Source of the DNA: Mnemiopsis leidyi
Taxonomy: Eukaryota; Ctenophora; Tentaculata; Lobata; Bolinopsidae
Direction: 5' to 3'
DNA length: 32,713 bases
Assembly: GCA_000226015.1 (NCBI GenBank)
Contig: JH153905.1
Location: 17,707 to 50,419, forward strand
In this document: in pieces, positions 8,923-21,591 of the stretch
How the letters are laid out: the number at the start of each line of letters is the position of its first letter
Position numbering within the stretch: the first letter of the stretch is position 1
Translations under genes and position numbers: made by a program
The notes under the pieces: model-generated
The model's input: the letters and a program-made list of their open reading frames with translations, nothing else
Told to the model about the DNA's origin: nothing
The model's database searches: none

Positions 8923-10049
8923 CGTATTCCAAATCTTAGCTGAATAAATCTGAAAGTTTTTGCATCTGATTTGGTTTTAAATTCTAGGTATACCAAGTCA
9001 ATAAATGGCAATAGCAAGAAATTTGACCAAAATACGTAAGATGGCGTCTACTGCAGTTACAGATCTTAAAAATGCGATACAGCACCAGACCTGAGGCAAA
9101 TGCAATTTGTCTAAATCCCTCGGTAACAGACTTAAAAACGCAACTTGTAAACCCTGCAGTTACAGATCGTAAGTACGCACCTCATGAAAGTTGTTGCCCT
9201 TACTCTTAGCAATATTTTAAATTTACTGTACACTTGTTTGTTATGAATACGTCAACTTGCTGCAAGTCTGGATCTTCAAACACATGAAACTACTACTGTT
9301 AATAGTATTATAGTAATACTTCTCCATTGAGTCAGCAACTTCTTTGTCGATGAACTATTAATAATGCAGTCGAAGTATAGGCGAGTTAAGAGTTTCAAGT
9401 TTCCGAATTTACATCTAGTTCTACACTGTTCGAAGAAGAACGTGGTTTCAAGTGGGGAGGGAACCTTTGTCGGGTCCTTATTTCGGTCAAGCTCGACTCT
9501 CAGAGGTGTGCACTGAATGATAATGCCGAAGACAAGCTATTGTTGGAATAACTATGACAAACCACAACTACGTTAAACTTAATGCGAGATCAAGTCAGAA
9601 AACAGTCTGCCATAGTGCTAGTAAAAATATTTCAATTCCAGTTTAAAGGTAGAGAACATATTATTATGCATGCAAAGACGACAGCATATATACTGGTCGA
9701 TGTGATCATATATATCCATTTCATATCCATTTCATTCCAGGTTTTTCTGTAGCATCGCAGCGTTCTCAGAGAGAGTTCTGGCGAGGTGGATGATTCTGCC
9801 AGGGGGCGCTCTGACTCAGAAAGAGACGATAGAGAAAGCAGACTTTACAAACCTGACATGGAAACTAGAGGGCGTTAACGTGAGTTTTAGGGGACAGGGT
9901 AGGAAGTAGTGGGTCAAAGATAATGTGAGAGTTAAAATATTCTAGAGATTTACGTGGGACTTTAGAATGAGAAGAGGCTTTGAAAATTGAATTTGAGGGG
10001 TTGTTATTTTCATAACAATCATCACCAACAGTAGTATCACCATCAGACA
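8923..10049. other. Intergenic, only weak exon-like signals
   Basis: Upstream of GT31 copy 2. Degenerate repeats containing GCAGTTACAGATC occur at about 9052-9180. A plus-strand stretch at 9757-9879 has an acceptor-like TTTTTCTGTAG and ends in a strong donor-like AAC/GTGAGT, with an open frame between. It has no recognisable domain and is reported as a finding, not a gene. Confidence 0.35.
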
Positions 10050-10059
10050 TCACCATATG

Positions 10060-10260
10060 ATGTGATCTATCACTATCTCTATCACTTTCAGTAGGGGGCT
10101 CAGTTTCACAATCAGTGGCACTTTCATTATCACTATCTCTATCACTTTCAGTATCAAAATCAGTGGCACATTCATCATCACTATCTCTATCACTTTCAGT
10201 ATCACTATCACTATCAAAACGATCACTATCTTTATTAGAATCACTATCAGTATCAATATT
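10060..10260. repeat. Minisatellite of CACTATCTCTATCACTTTCAG units
   Basis: Irregular tandem array built from ATCACT-type hexamers and a longer unit containing TATCACTATCTCTATCACTTT, repeated several times with variation. The matching minus-strand open frame (VILIVILIK-like) is a by-product of the repeat. Confidence 0.75.
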
Positions 10261-10557
10261 AGTACTAGTGTACTAAAATCAGAGGGTTAATAAGTGTTTT
10301 CCTCAGATAACGAGCAGTATGGAAAAAGTGCTGTACGCTTTGTGAAGGGTAGCATCGTGAACAACACGAAAAGCCTACAAAGCTTGCAAGCAAATCAGGC
10401 TGGAGGTGAAACTTAAGGCGGAAGTGAGCCCATGCAAATTGATTAAACTGCATTATGAGAAAAAAAGTTAATTTTATTGCAATTTGGCAACAGTAAATTT
10501 ACAAAATTTAAAGTGATTCGGTTGGGAAGATGAACTTATCCCGAATTGATCAGGTCT

Positions 10558-10598
10558 CGTTCAGCTTTAGCTGCGTGAGTCGGGTATCAACGCGACAA
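10558..10598 (-). repeat. Short dispersed repeat, matches 31584-31624 inverted
   Basis: About 39 of 41 bases match the reverse complement of 31584-31624, including GATACCCGACTCACGCAGCT. It appears to be a stray piece of the CpG-rich repeat family that fills the right end of the window. A weaker partial copy (GAGTCGGGTAACATC) lies near 31099. Confidence 0.7.
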
Positions 10599-11862
10599 CA
10601 TTTCAAGGAAGTTTAACAAGATTTGCGTTTTATTTTCCATTTTTCTGTGAACATAGACATAACAATGATGCACTCAATCAGTCCGGCTAAGCCTTAATTA
10701 ATTTTGGCTTTTAATTTAACTTCATTGTGAAGTTACGAAGTGTGAAATAATGAAATGTCTTATCGCTACAGCAAAATGATAGTCTATCAATGCAATTAGT
10801 TGTATGGTTTCATATCTGTTTGTCAGTTCAATTTTAATACAAATGATGTTGTATTGGGCTGGGGTCAGTTGACGAACGACATTAAGAAAGTGAAATATTT
10901 ATGAAATGTTGATTGTGATTTTGGACTTGAGGGCTTGTTATATATATTTGATATTTATTTCATTTTTACCTATTTAGTTATTCGTAGATTTGATATTTTC
11001 ATCACTGATTAAGCTTTCAGCTTATAGATATGATGATCTACAGTTTTGCTTACTTGCAATCTCACTAGGCGTAGAAGTAGACTATTTGAAATTAATTATT
11101 GTAAAATCTTCTTTTTTCATTGTACATTCAGTCATTCAAACGTTCGTGATGCAAGAGTTTTACTATTATCTCATTAGAACTAGATATTAATTTTAATATA
11201 ATTTCCATTGAATTTGAAAAAAGGAATGGGACAAGACATACCAGCAAATGTTTGTGACTTAAATTTTAGATTCAAATTAGGATAACATTCATTGAATATT
11301 AAAACTTAAGTCAAAGTCAATAATATTTAAATCCTAATCACCGAAATACTGGGCGATAAATTGATAAACAATTATCAGCAACTTTGATTATCGTTTATGA
11401 CCACTAAACTGTATTTTACTGAAAATAATATTCACCGTGAACGCGATCAGCGATATGATTATATTCATGGCAGCATTGATAAAACTCTCGCAAACAATGC
11501 ATTTTTCTGGAAAATCTGGCAGCAAATAATAATAATTAGTACCATATTTAAAATAACTTGACACATTTAATCCAACAAATAGGCGATATTAATACTCAAG
11601 GTCAAGTCTAAGTCGGAATCACTTTTTCAACAATTATAACAATAAAATGTAAAATAACAGCTCGTGTCATCCAATTCCAAACCTTAATAGGCATGACAAA
11701 TAAACAATTATGTATTGAAGTTAAACTTAAAGTCCCTTTCCTGGCGTGGTGTGACGTCATCAATTGACACGTGCAACACAACGCGTAACACTAAAAGCAT
11801 CTCCTGCGTGACAAAACCCATGAACTGATAACTGATGATAATGCAAATGTTTAGTTATTGTT
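10599..11862. other. AT-rich intergenic, no gene seen
   Basis: No supported coding exon. The plus-strand frame at 10990-11190 is AT-driven and lacks a domain. The distal part probably includes the 3' UTR of the myosin gene. Confidence 0.4.
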
Positions 11863-11911
11863 ACGCGCGACACTACGAGATTCGAGAACGATTACGAATA
11901 ATGTCGCGCGT
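11863..11911. repeat. Inverted repeat just 3' of the myosin VI stop
   Basis: Perfect 10-bp arms ACGCGCGACA (11863-11872) and TGTCGCGCGT (11902-11911) around a 29-nt loop. It lies about 70 nt past the stop codon, so it would be in the 3' UTR. The arms are CpG-rich in an otherwise AT-rich area. Confidence 0.5.
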
Positions 11912-11980
11912 TGTTGGTTCAGACAATGAGACGCCGGACCACGTTAGGCACGTCACCAGATGAAAGCGATTCTAAAAATC

Positions 11981-14900
11981 TCACTGATCCTCTCTTAAAA
12001 CATAAGTGCCTCCTCCGCAACATGCCCACAGATCGTCGAACTCTTTCATTGTTATCTCGCTTCCTTTTCTTTTCGTCAAACCTGATATTGTTATCACGGC
12101 TAGAATTGTACATAGACTAACCTTGCACAATGTACATGAACTATACTTGTACAATGTACATGAACTAAACTTGTACAATGTACATGAACTAAACTTGTAC
12201 AATGTACATGAACTAAATTTGTACATAAACTAAACTTGTACATAAACTAAACTTGATCCTGTGATGATGTTTGATAAGACTGTGATAGGATGATTGGAAT
12301 GCACGTTCCTTAAAAATATCTACCGTCCTCTTTCTGCCTAAAAGTAAAACTGAAAAAACAAATAAAGACCTTATAACACTGAAATAATCACCAAAGACCT
12401 CACAACTACCTAAACACAAGGAAACATCTTACCGGTTTCATCAAGTTGGAGCTCACACATCTTCAGATCATCTCTGCCCGCAATCAGACAAAGAGGCGCC
12501 TTCTCGGGGTGGATCTCCAGCTGGCGGACTATCCACTTGCCGTAGAAGTGGGCGTACCACCAGCCCCTGACGCTGGGGTTGTTGTAAGAGGGGTAGACGA
12601 AGGGAACCTTAAACAGGCGGTGTTCGTGTTTACTTTCTGTTTCTTCCTCTGAGGAACATTTTGTCAGCATTTCTGTTTTTAGAATGTTCCTTTAGTGAGT
12701 AACGGTTAGGCGTAAGTCAGATTCCCTGTTAGTGTGTCTGTTTGTGTGTCTATATTTTTGTCTGGCGGTGTGTCTGTCGAGTGTCAGGGTGTCTACCAGT
12801 GTGTATCAGCGTGTCTGTGGTTTGGCATCGCATTCGTAGGTATGTCTATATTCTATAAATTGCTGATTCCGGCTGTGCATCTCTGTTAGTCTCGTAGTCT
12901 AATTATTCCGGCTGTGCATTTTTCAGTGTTTTAGCTACTTTGTTGATTCTCATAGCTACAATAATTCAAAGATTTCATGGCACATTTAAATGTTTGCGCT
13001 GGCATATTCTCACACATAGCTTGAAGGCAATAAACGAGAAAAACGGCGTTCAATCGGAATTAATTGTAGTAAATTTCGCACTTCTCACGAGCTAGGTGAT
13101 AAGCCATTCAACATGCAAGAAAAGAGGTGTTCGGTAATCTGCTCTCTACAATCAATAAACAAACTTTATAATTGCTTTCAATTGGTATACGATGTTGAAC
13201 TTGAAATTTAACTGGAGTCTCACAATCTCTCAAAATATTTTACTAATTTCTCACTCACGCTATTTCACATTTCACACAATTTTAACCACAAAGTCCGAAC
13301 ATTGCTATTTACGAACTGGGTGTTCTTCTGTTTCCAGCCCTGAGTTGGCTATTACACCTCACACAAGAATTCAACTCGGCACTGCAGTGACAGGATACTA
13401 GCGGTGCTCATGTTATCAGATACTAGCGGTGCTCATGTTATTATCGGTAACCCTTCAATTTCTCCCACACCCACCGCCCTACGTCCCTGCTCAGCTCGTT
13501 TCTCGACAACACATTACTTTTATAGGAGGTAGTCTGGGAAGCGGAGGACAGAGGAAGATCCGGTTTTGCTGCCTCCTTTTTCTTTCTCTGAGCGTTCTTC
13601 TGTTTCCAGCCCTGGTAGGCTTTCAGTCGTCTGTGGAACTCTTCTCTAGCCAGCTCCAGCAGCTCAACGTCTGAAGATAGAGAGTTTGTTATATACAAAC
13701 TCGTATCTATTTATGTCTATCAACCCCCCTTAAGTTATCAGGATGGTTGTCTGAAGTCCAGTTAGTGTTAACTTAAGTATTTGAGAATTTGCCGAGGCTC
13801 TCAAAGCAAAATATGTCTCGGCGTTTAGAGTCGTTGACATGGCAACTACAAATGAATTTTAATTACAGATTTGTACATACCACACGACGTGTTTATGCAG
13901 TCTCTCAATTCGGAATATTTCCAGTCTTTTATGTTGTTCTTGTCCAGGATAACCTTCGTTTCCTTCCTGAACAAATGTGACAAGTTAAAGAAATATCTGA
14001 AACTCCATCAAGTTTTTCTACTTCTGTTTAATAAGAAGCTGCTTGTTACCAAGAAGCCATGAGGGACACTCCTGACTGACACCTGCATTGAGGGTTGATA
14101 TCAATTTAAATGCGATAAATTTTTACCTATTTTGATCGTCCTCCTTGACAAGGGTGGCCTGGTTGTCCTCGCTGATTGAGAGTGCTATCATTCTGTCTCT
14201 TTCCTCCTGCTCCTTCCTAAGAGCCTCCTGTCTCTCCTCTTCCTCCCTGTTTGTTGTGAATTTGTATTATTTCCTTGTCTGCTTAAATTACATACTGAAT
14301 CCTAAAATTACATACTGAATCCTAAAATTACATAGTTACAAACTAGAAGTCCTAGAATTATCTATTTCTAAGAGTTCTGTTCCGTGTTCAGGCGGTGCAC
14401 ACTGTACAAAAATAAAATAGTTCATACCTCTGTAAACGTTCCTTCTCCAATCGTTCTCTCTCTTCCTCCAACTTCTTCTTCTCTTCTTCCTCTCTACGTC
14501 TCTGTTCTTCTAACTCTCTCAATCGCTTCTCCTCTAGCTCCTTCTTGCTGAAACACCACAACTGTGTAGTTAAAGAGATTATTGAGCAAACAACACAACA
14601 CAGTACTGAAATTTCACACTGATCGATCCAACTATCATTATATCTTTAGTTACTTTGTTGACTTACATTCTTCTTTCCTCTGCAAGTCTTTCTTCCTCCA
14701 ATTTACGTTGTCTCTCTGCTTCCTCCTGCCTTAACCTCTCTGCCTCCATCTCCTCTTGTATTTGTCTCAATCTGTCTGAATCCTGAGTCTCTTTTACCTA
14801 GAACAACGTGTCTTATGTTATTGATAAGAGTATCTTATTGAATCATAACCTAAAAACGATCCTTCGAGTTATGGTTATATAATATATAATGAAGGCAAAA

Positions 14901-17900
14901 TAAATTCGCATACACAAATCATTTAGCTTTCTGTTATAGTAAGCAAATGCATAAACGAAAAAGGGCGCGAACTGATGAAAAACGCACTGGTCAAGGTAAG
15001 AAGGTCGGACAAAACACCAAATGAGCACTTATAGGGCTAAAATATAGGGCTAAAAGATGCCATCGTCAGTAGAAATACCTCAAATTAATTGTATTAGAAA
15101 GGCGATGAAAGCAATGAAACAACCGAGAGATGGAATGCGCTCAGGGATCATGTCCCAAGAAAGGAAGAATCATGTGTCCGTGACGTCAAGACAACGAACT
15201 GTCACGTGACCATATAATGTAGGACAAATATCGCATGGATCTTATTTTTGAAAGGTTGAAACTTACGAGAAACTTGAGGTGTGACCAGGAAGTTATTCAC
15301 ACGATACCCCGCTATGCAGCTATAACTATCTAAGTGAAACAACGCCAACTCAGACTAAATACATCGTCACATGACATGACGTCAATTCTAGAAAAGTATG
15401 CAACACTGTGAGTGTTTACTAGCGATTACACGGTAAAGTTACTCCGTAGTATGGACGTAAAAAAATTTGCAACTTTAACTGAGAGACTGGCATTTGACAG
15501 GAGACAAGACGTATTTTTTTGCGTAATACAAAACTATGTTACTTAGTGATTCCACTTTGGTTTCGTTACGACAATATTCGTACATTATTTATGAATAAAC
15601 TTTGATAATGAGATAAAATTGACAAATTATGAAAACATTTTGAAAACATTACGACAAAATTCGTTATATTGTGACAGCATAATGACAGTTTCATGACATG
15701 CGACAGCATTATGACGAAATTATAGAAAAGACTAGTTATTCTTACCCGGTCAAGTAGAAGTTTAACTTGATCCTCGATCTGTCCCAGTTTTAGATGAATG
15801 AGGTCGGTATGTACCTCCCCTGCCTTCAACTGTCCCATCTCACTCTCCAGAAAATCTCTCATTTCGTATATTTCCGATAGGACAGAGTTTCTATCGTACT
15901 TTATCTTATCAGCTGGGTGTATGTTTCATAGTTAGTGTTTACTGGTGTACATTGTATTGTGGGTTCACTGCATTGTATTGACATCTGGTGTACTCGTGCA
16001 TAATGATATTGTGGATGTATTATGTGCGTTGTATTGGTGTTCAGTGTGCTGATGTGTATTGTACTGATTGCTGATGTATGATGACATCATGTACTTGTAA
16101 ATAGTAAAATGTTTATAGTTTATACTGTACTGACGTAAGTACTTAGTGTTGGCCGTGTTCATAAATCTAATAGTGGGAAAACTTATATTCTAACAGTTGA
16201 GGAAATTAATCCAAAATAACTGCATCTTTTTAAAACATTTTTTGTAACAATTTTTCATCTATAAGGGATCCTTCATCCTAGAACATAAATTTTCGTAGAA
16301 TTCAGCATCAGCACTTTAAGTACGATTTTTCGTTTCTCGTTTAATAGTCAGCATGGTATACAACATCTCGTAGTTGATCTCAGCAAGGAAGATATAATAA
16401 AGTTTATAACTCGCTTAGTTTAACTATATACAATATATAATTAGTATAAATTAATAGTAAGCTCGGGATTCATAACAAGTTGCAGGACAGCTTTAACACT
16501 GAGCTGCTCACCGATCTCCAACATGATGGAAATTTTAGTCATGCTCCCTTTTATGGCTCGGACTCCCTCTATTCTGTTGACATCGGGTATTAGTTTAAAG
16601 TCGGTCTTCTGTACGGTAAACTAATAAATGTACGTGGGAGGCGAAGTTGCTGGGCGAGTCAGGAACAGTAACGATTGAAGCCTCATGAACAAAAATGTGT
16701 CATGATTTATAAAAAGAAAAACAGAAAATCAGGCACTATAATTAATGCCTGTTTGAAAGAATTTTTTACCTCGGCAAGAAGTGTCTTCTGGTGGACCACA
16801 TTCGTATGTTCTTCTGGATGTTTACAATGCAGCATGTTCGCCACCGAGCTATCTTAGACCCTGGGCGAAGGTGAGTAAGCAAGGACCGCGAACTGCACTT
16901 TCTTAACCCCCTATAAATCAATCCTACTTACACTTGTTAAAAGCAAGGACCGCGAACTGCACTTTCTTAACCCCCTATATATCAATCCTACTTACACTTG
17001 TTAAAAGCAAGGACCGCGAACTGCACCCTTCTCCAGCACTGTCGGAGAACCCACTTCTCCACTCGAGTTATCATCTCGTGTAGGTGTTGCGGATTGCTCT
17101 TCATCAGCAAGTCCACCTCCGCAAACTGGAGTGATGTCATGTCAGAGAAATTTAAAAGGTACTTAAATTTCTTTTCAATTTTTTTTACAAAATGCGGTAA
17201 AAGGGTCATATAGTTTGGTGAGTGGAGCAATTAGCGCCATTGGCGCCAATGGTTGTGTTCCATTGGCGCCAATTGCGATCGCCATTGACGACCATTGGAT
17301 CCATTATGGTGGAACCAATGGATACACTCGATGACGATACTCTTTTTACAATCACCACTCAGAGTGAATGGATCATTTGGAATTCCAATGGCGCCATGGT
17401 GGTGCCAATGGCAACAATGAAACCAATGACGATTCATTTGTGACAATGGCGGCAGTGCCGGCAGTGGTACCATGTTGCCATTTGCGCCATTGTCATTTGT
17501 CACCGCTGTTGTCACTCACCAAGCTATATGACCTTTTGCCAAAAATGGTTTAGTAACTTAGATACTTAAAACGTTTGGACCTACCTTTCCCGGTCGGAAG
17601 AAGATCTTAGTGACTCCAAACCTGTAGTCATTTGGACTCATGCCAATAGCTCGGAAGAGCGCCTGAGAGGGACCACAATTCACTATATACACTTGTACAG
17701 TGCACTGCAGTGCAAACAGTGAAAAGTGACAAGTTTTATAATAGACCATTGAAGTTCATTGTATGACCATATAACGGTTCAATTCAAGTGAATAAAAATA
17801 ATGGCCGAAATGCGAGTCTGACTAAAACAAGAGCAATTTTATAATTTAGTTTATTTTCAAGTTAAATCGCAAGTCTGATCATATGTTAGTAAAGATAATT

Positions 17901-20900
17901 TAATCTTACAATGAGATTAGAGATAATAAATTGCTCAAAGCTGCGAAATAAAGATATATTGCTATTAGAAAATAATCAACTGATCAACGACATGGATGAT
18001 TGACTGTTGGCACCGTATGTAATGACTAATGAAGTAAACGTCCTATGTTGTTCTCGGTAAGGATTTAGGCATAAGCGATCAAAATCAGTACAAACGCCAG
18101 TACAAAGATGGAATCGAATGGTCTCATCGGCGCGCGAGTGAGTTGCGCGCCCGGATAGATCAGAAAATCAGCTGTTAATGTGAATGAGAAAAAAACCCTT
18201 TTTTTATAGTTTATATAGCGCGCGTTACAATATCTATGGATGTATTTCTGAATATTATGTCTTAAAATCTGTAACTAATACACCCGCCGCCTGCTATAAG
18301 ATTGAAAAGGTATATTCGGATTTACAAAGAGGACTGCCTGAGCAATGTCAAAAAAGTAATGAAACCAAACAATTAAGATCCGCACTTTGGCATTCGTGAG
18401 AACACTTACCGAGCAAAACATTCTGGGGTGCAGGGATTTTAAGTTGTCGGGTAGGTTTTTTGAGTACCTGCAAAATATCGATTTGCAAGTTTTTAAATTG
18501 CCTATTTGAGAAATCAGGAAGGAAAATCATAGCAATCCGATATTCCATGATATTGCCTAAAAGTTAACCTTTAAAAACTTAGGGGGATAAGATGACCACG
18601 TTATTTTTACCATTTGGCCTACGTCCGGGTCTCGTGGTCAAAAATTTGTCACCATGACCTCGGCAAAAAATCAAATTTTTTCATGGTTATGGAAGTTTTT
18701 TAAAAATAGGGCAAATTCCACTTTTCAGGGTGTCATGGTATGTGCCTCACACCCCCCCCCCCCCCCAAACCTTCATAAGATAAATGCTAACATGTCATAG
18801 AGATCCTTAAAAGCGATTCTGCTAGGAAAGCCAGCCTGCATGAGTTCCAGTGCAGTAACCATTCCGAGAGAGGTCAACTGGTTCAATACTTTTCCTCCTG
18901 TAGAGAGTATATAATTGATATATCAAGCCTTGTTTTCTAAGAAGCAAGATAAACAATCTAAACAATTGTTAGTAAACGATTAAGGTTGGATTTTGTTATT
19001 GAGCCGTGGACGGAAATTAATATCTAAGAGGTTACCGATACAAAAGAATGCATTTGAAGTTGAAACTTTTTACTTCAAAGTTAAAGCCGCAAACTGACAG
19101 TGGTACTCCGCTCACCACATCACACATTTCAATATCGATTTCAAGTTTTAAAGTTTGATTTTTAAGCCGATTTTAATCAAGGTTCGCGGGCCATATTCCC
19201 TGGCAAGAATTGAAAATCCGTCTGGATCTGGAAAAATAGCTACCCCGGCGCCATAAAATAAGAACGCCGAGAATGCCGGTCGTTTTATGCTTTAATTTGT
19301 CTTCTGATCGCTTGATTAAAGGAGAAAATTACTTCCCGCAATTCAAGGACAGTGGGAAGCGAGCTAAAATCAATCTGTTAATAAGATCTTACCGTCAAAT
19401 TCTGCGGCTGTCATGTGTTGGTTGGGTTTGATACATCTGATAAAGTTTGTTGCCGTTCCTTGTAATTTCTCTAGCAGCTTGTTCAATTGTTTCTGAAGGA
19501 GGACAAAGGTTTACTAAAAAGCAGAAACGCGAATGTGCTGACATATTAATTAAAAGAAAGTGACACAGCAACCTGTGGGGTGCAAAATCGCAGGCTGTCA
19601 GCTGTAATGACAAGATTTTGTGGGAACCGCTTGGTATTATACGCATACGTCATTTGTTGTGGTTATCGTATGTGGACAAAACGATGCGGTTTTCGGTCAT
19701 TCAACGTGATTGGATCATCTGCTCTTTAGGATACTTTTGTTTTGCCCATTAAGAGTTTCAGTCTGTCACGATGTTGAGGTATACTCTCCGATGATCTCAA
19801 ATCATGAACCATAGGTATCGTTTTGTGACTCGGTAGCACGACAAACTAGAGCTCTAACTTTTTCAGGCATGATGAACGTTCATTCAAAAAATGAACAGGG
19901 ATTGGCGACATTAGACAGACCCAACAAATCATAACAACTTTTTCCGTAAAAAATTTTGAAATCTAGTGATCACAGCCTGAATCATAAGGCCAAACATAGA
20001 AAAAGCGACGTCCCTCCCTCCTCCTCAAGCAGACACAAAAACAGACACAGACTCACAGATCAACAGTCAAACTAACAAACAGACACATAGAGCACTGACA
20101 CACAAACTGACACACGGACAAACACAGAAACAGACACACAAACTGAAACACAGACAAACACAGAGCACAGACACAAAATTGACACACAGACATACACAGA
20201 AACAGACACATCCACATAAACAGGCACACAGACATACACTAAACACAGAAACACAAACTGAAACACAGAAACAGACAAACAGACGCAAAATTTACAGCAG
20301 TCACACAAACCTTGAACTTGCCCCCGACGCTATCCTGAACCATCTTCTTATTACACTTGACGTCTTGAACATCGTCGTACAGCTTAGTAACCAGCACACT
20401 GTCCGAAGTTAGCATGAGTTGTTCCAGGGAGCTGTGTAGGGTGTCACTGTTTCTGTCTAGCCAGCCGACCTGGGTTTTTAGGGTTACAAGAGTTTTTATC
20501 TCATCCAGCCGACCTGGGTTTTATAGGTTACAAGAGTTTTTATCTAATCAAGCCGACATGGGTTTTATAGGGTTACAAAAGTTTTTATGTAATCCAGCCG
20601 ACCTGGGTTTTGTAGGGTTACAAAAGTTGGGTTTAGTTTTTATCTAATCCAGCCGACCTGGATTTGCTGGGTTTCAATAGTTGGGTTTAGTTTTTATCTA
20701 ATCTAGCCGACCTGGATTTTGTAGGGTTACAAAAGTTGGGTTTAGTTTTTATCTAATCTAGCCGACCTGGATTTTGTAGGGTTACAAGAGTTAGGTTTAG
20801 TTTTTATCTAATCCAGCCGACCTGGATTTTGTAGGGTTACAAGAGTTAGGTTTAGTTTTTATATAATCCAGCCGACCTGTTACACAAGTAATTAAGAAGC

Positions 20901-21493
20901 TTGTTACAAAATAATTATTATTCATGTAGCTCTTATCAACTTTCTTTTGCGTTCATCTGCTACCTCGTCGTTATCGCTATCTAGCTTTATGTATTATTAT
21001 TCATTTATCATTATAACTCAATAATATCTGTGTTTGACTTTATAGTTATTGCTAAGATTTGCCACCTTAAAAAGCATTCCGAGTTAAGGCAGATACTAAT
21101 GTTAAAATCGTGTGTATGCAAATACATTGTGTATTCAGACACATGCTGAACAAAGGCTACACCCAAGCGCACTCTCTTATTCTCGCTCTCTCTCTCTCAG
21201 CCGCTGAGTCCATTATCTTGTGCCTATACATAATTCACACCCCTAATGTAACCCAGCTCAGGAGCTAACGTCCAAATGGGTCGACGACTTGTGTAACTTC
21301 TTCCTTATCATGAGCTAATGTACGTGTAACGCGCACGTGCCTACATCCTCGTTATGTGCACGCACGTGCACACATCCTCGTTATGTGCACACGCCTTAAC
21401 ACATACATTTTTTAAAACAATTCTGATTATTTTCATTTTACAATAATTCATTTATTTTAGAACCAACCCAAAACACACACACACACACACACA

Positions 21494-21591
<98 letters not shown>

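Larger units (their letters stand above)
11981..13966 (-). other. MYO6: MYO6 exons 26-29: cargo-binding domain
   Basis: Exons: 13881-13966, 13452-13670, 12433-12672, 11981-12081. Exon 26 encodes [17 protein letters not shown], exon 27 [21 protein letters not shown] with the RRL cargo motif, exon 28 [20 protein letters not shown] with the WWY (Dab2-type) motif and [16 protein letters not shown], exon 29 [20 protein letters not shown]. The protein ends [11 protein letters not shown], lacking roughly 18 residues at the tip of the human protein. The exon 27 donor (AAGG/GTTACC) is weak but is the one I found that keeps phase with exon 28; exon 28 may also start at a later AG. Confidence 0.9.

Noticed and set aside
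10050-10256. Val/Ile-rich minus-strand frame
   Set aside because: Translation of the ATCACT minisatellite.
16574-16608. Upstream acceptor for myosin exon 21 at 16609
   Set aside because: Would leave the wrong phase after exon 20 and reach an early stop; the internal CAACAG acceptor gives the conserved R-IEGV join.
20053-20308. Cys/Val-rich overlapping minus-strand frames
   Set aside because: Open in all three frames because of the ACAGACAC minisatellite.
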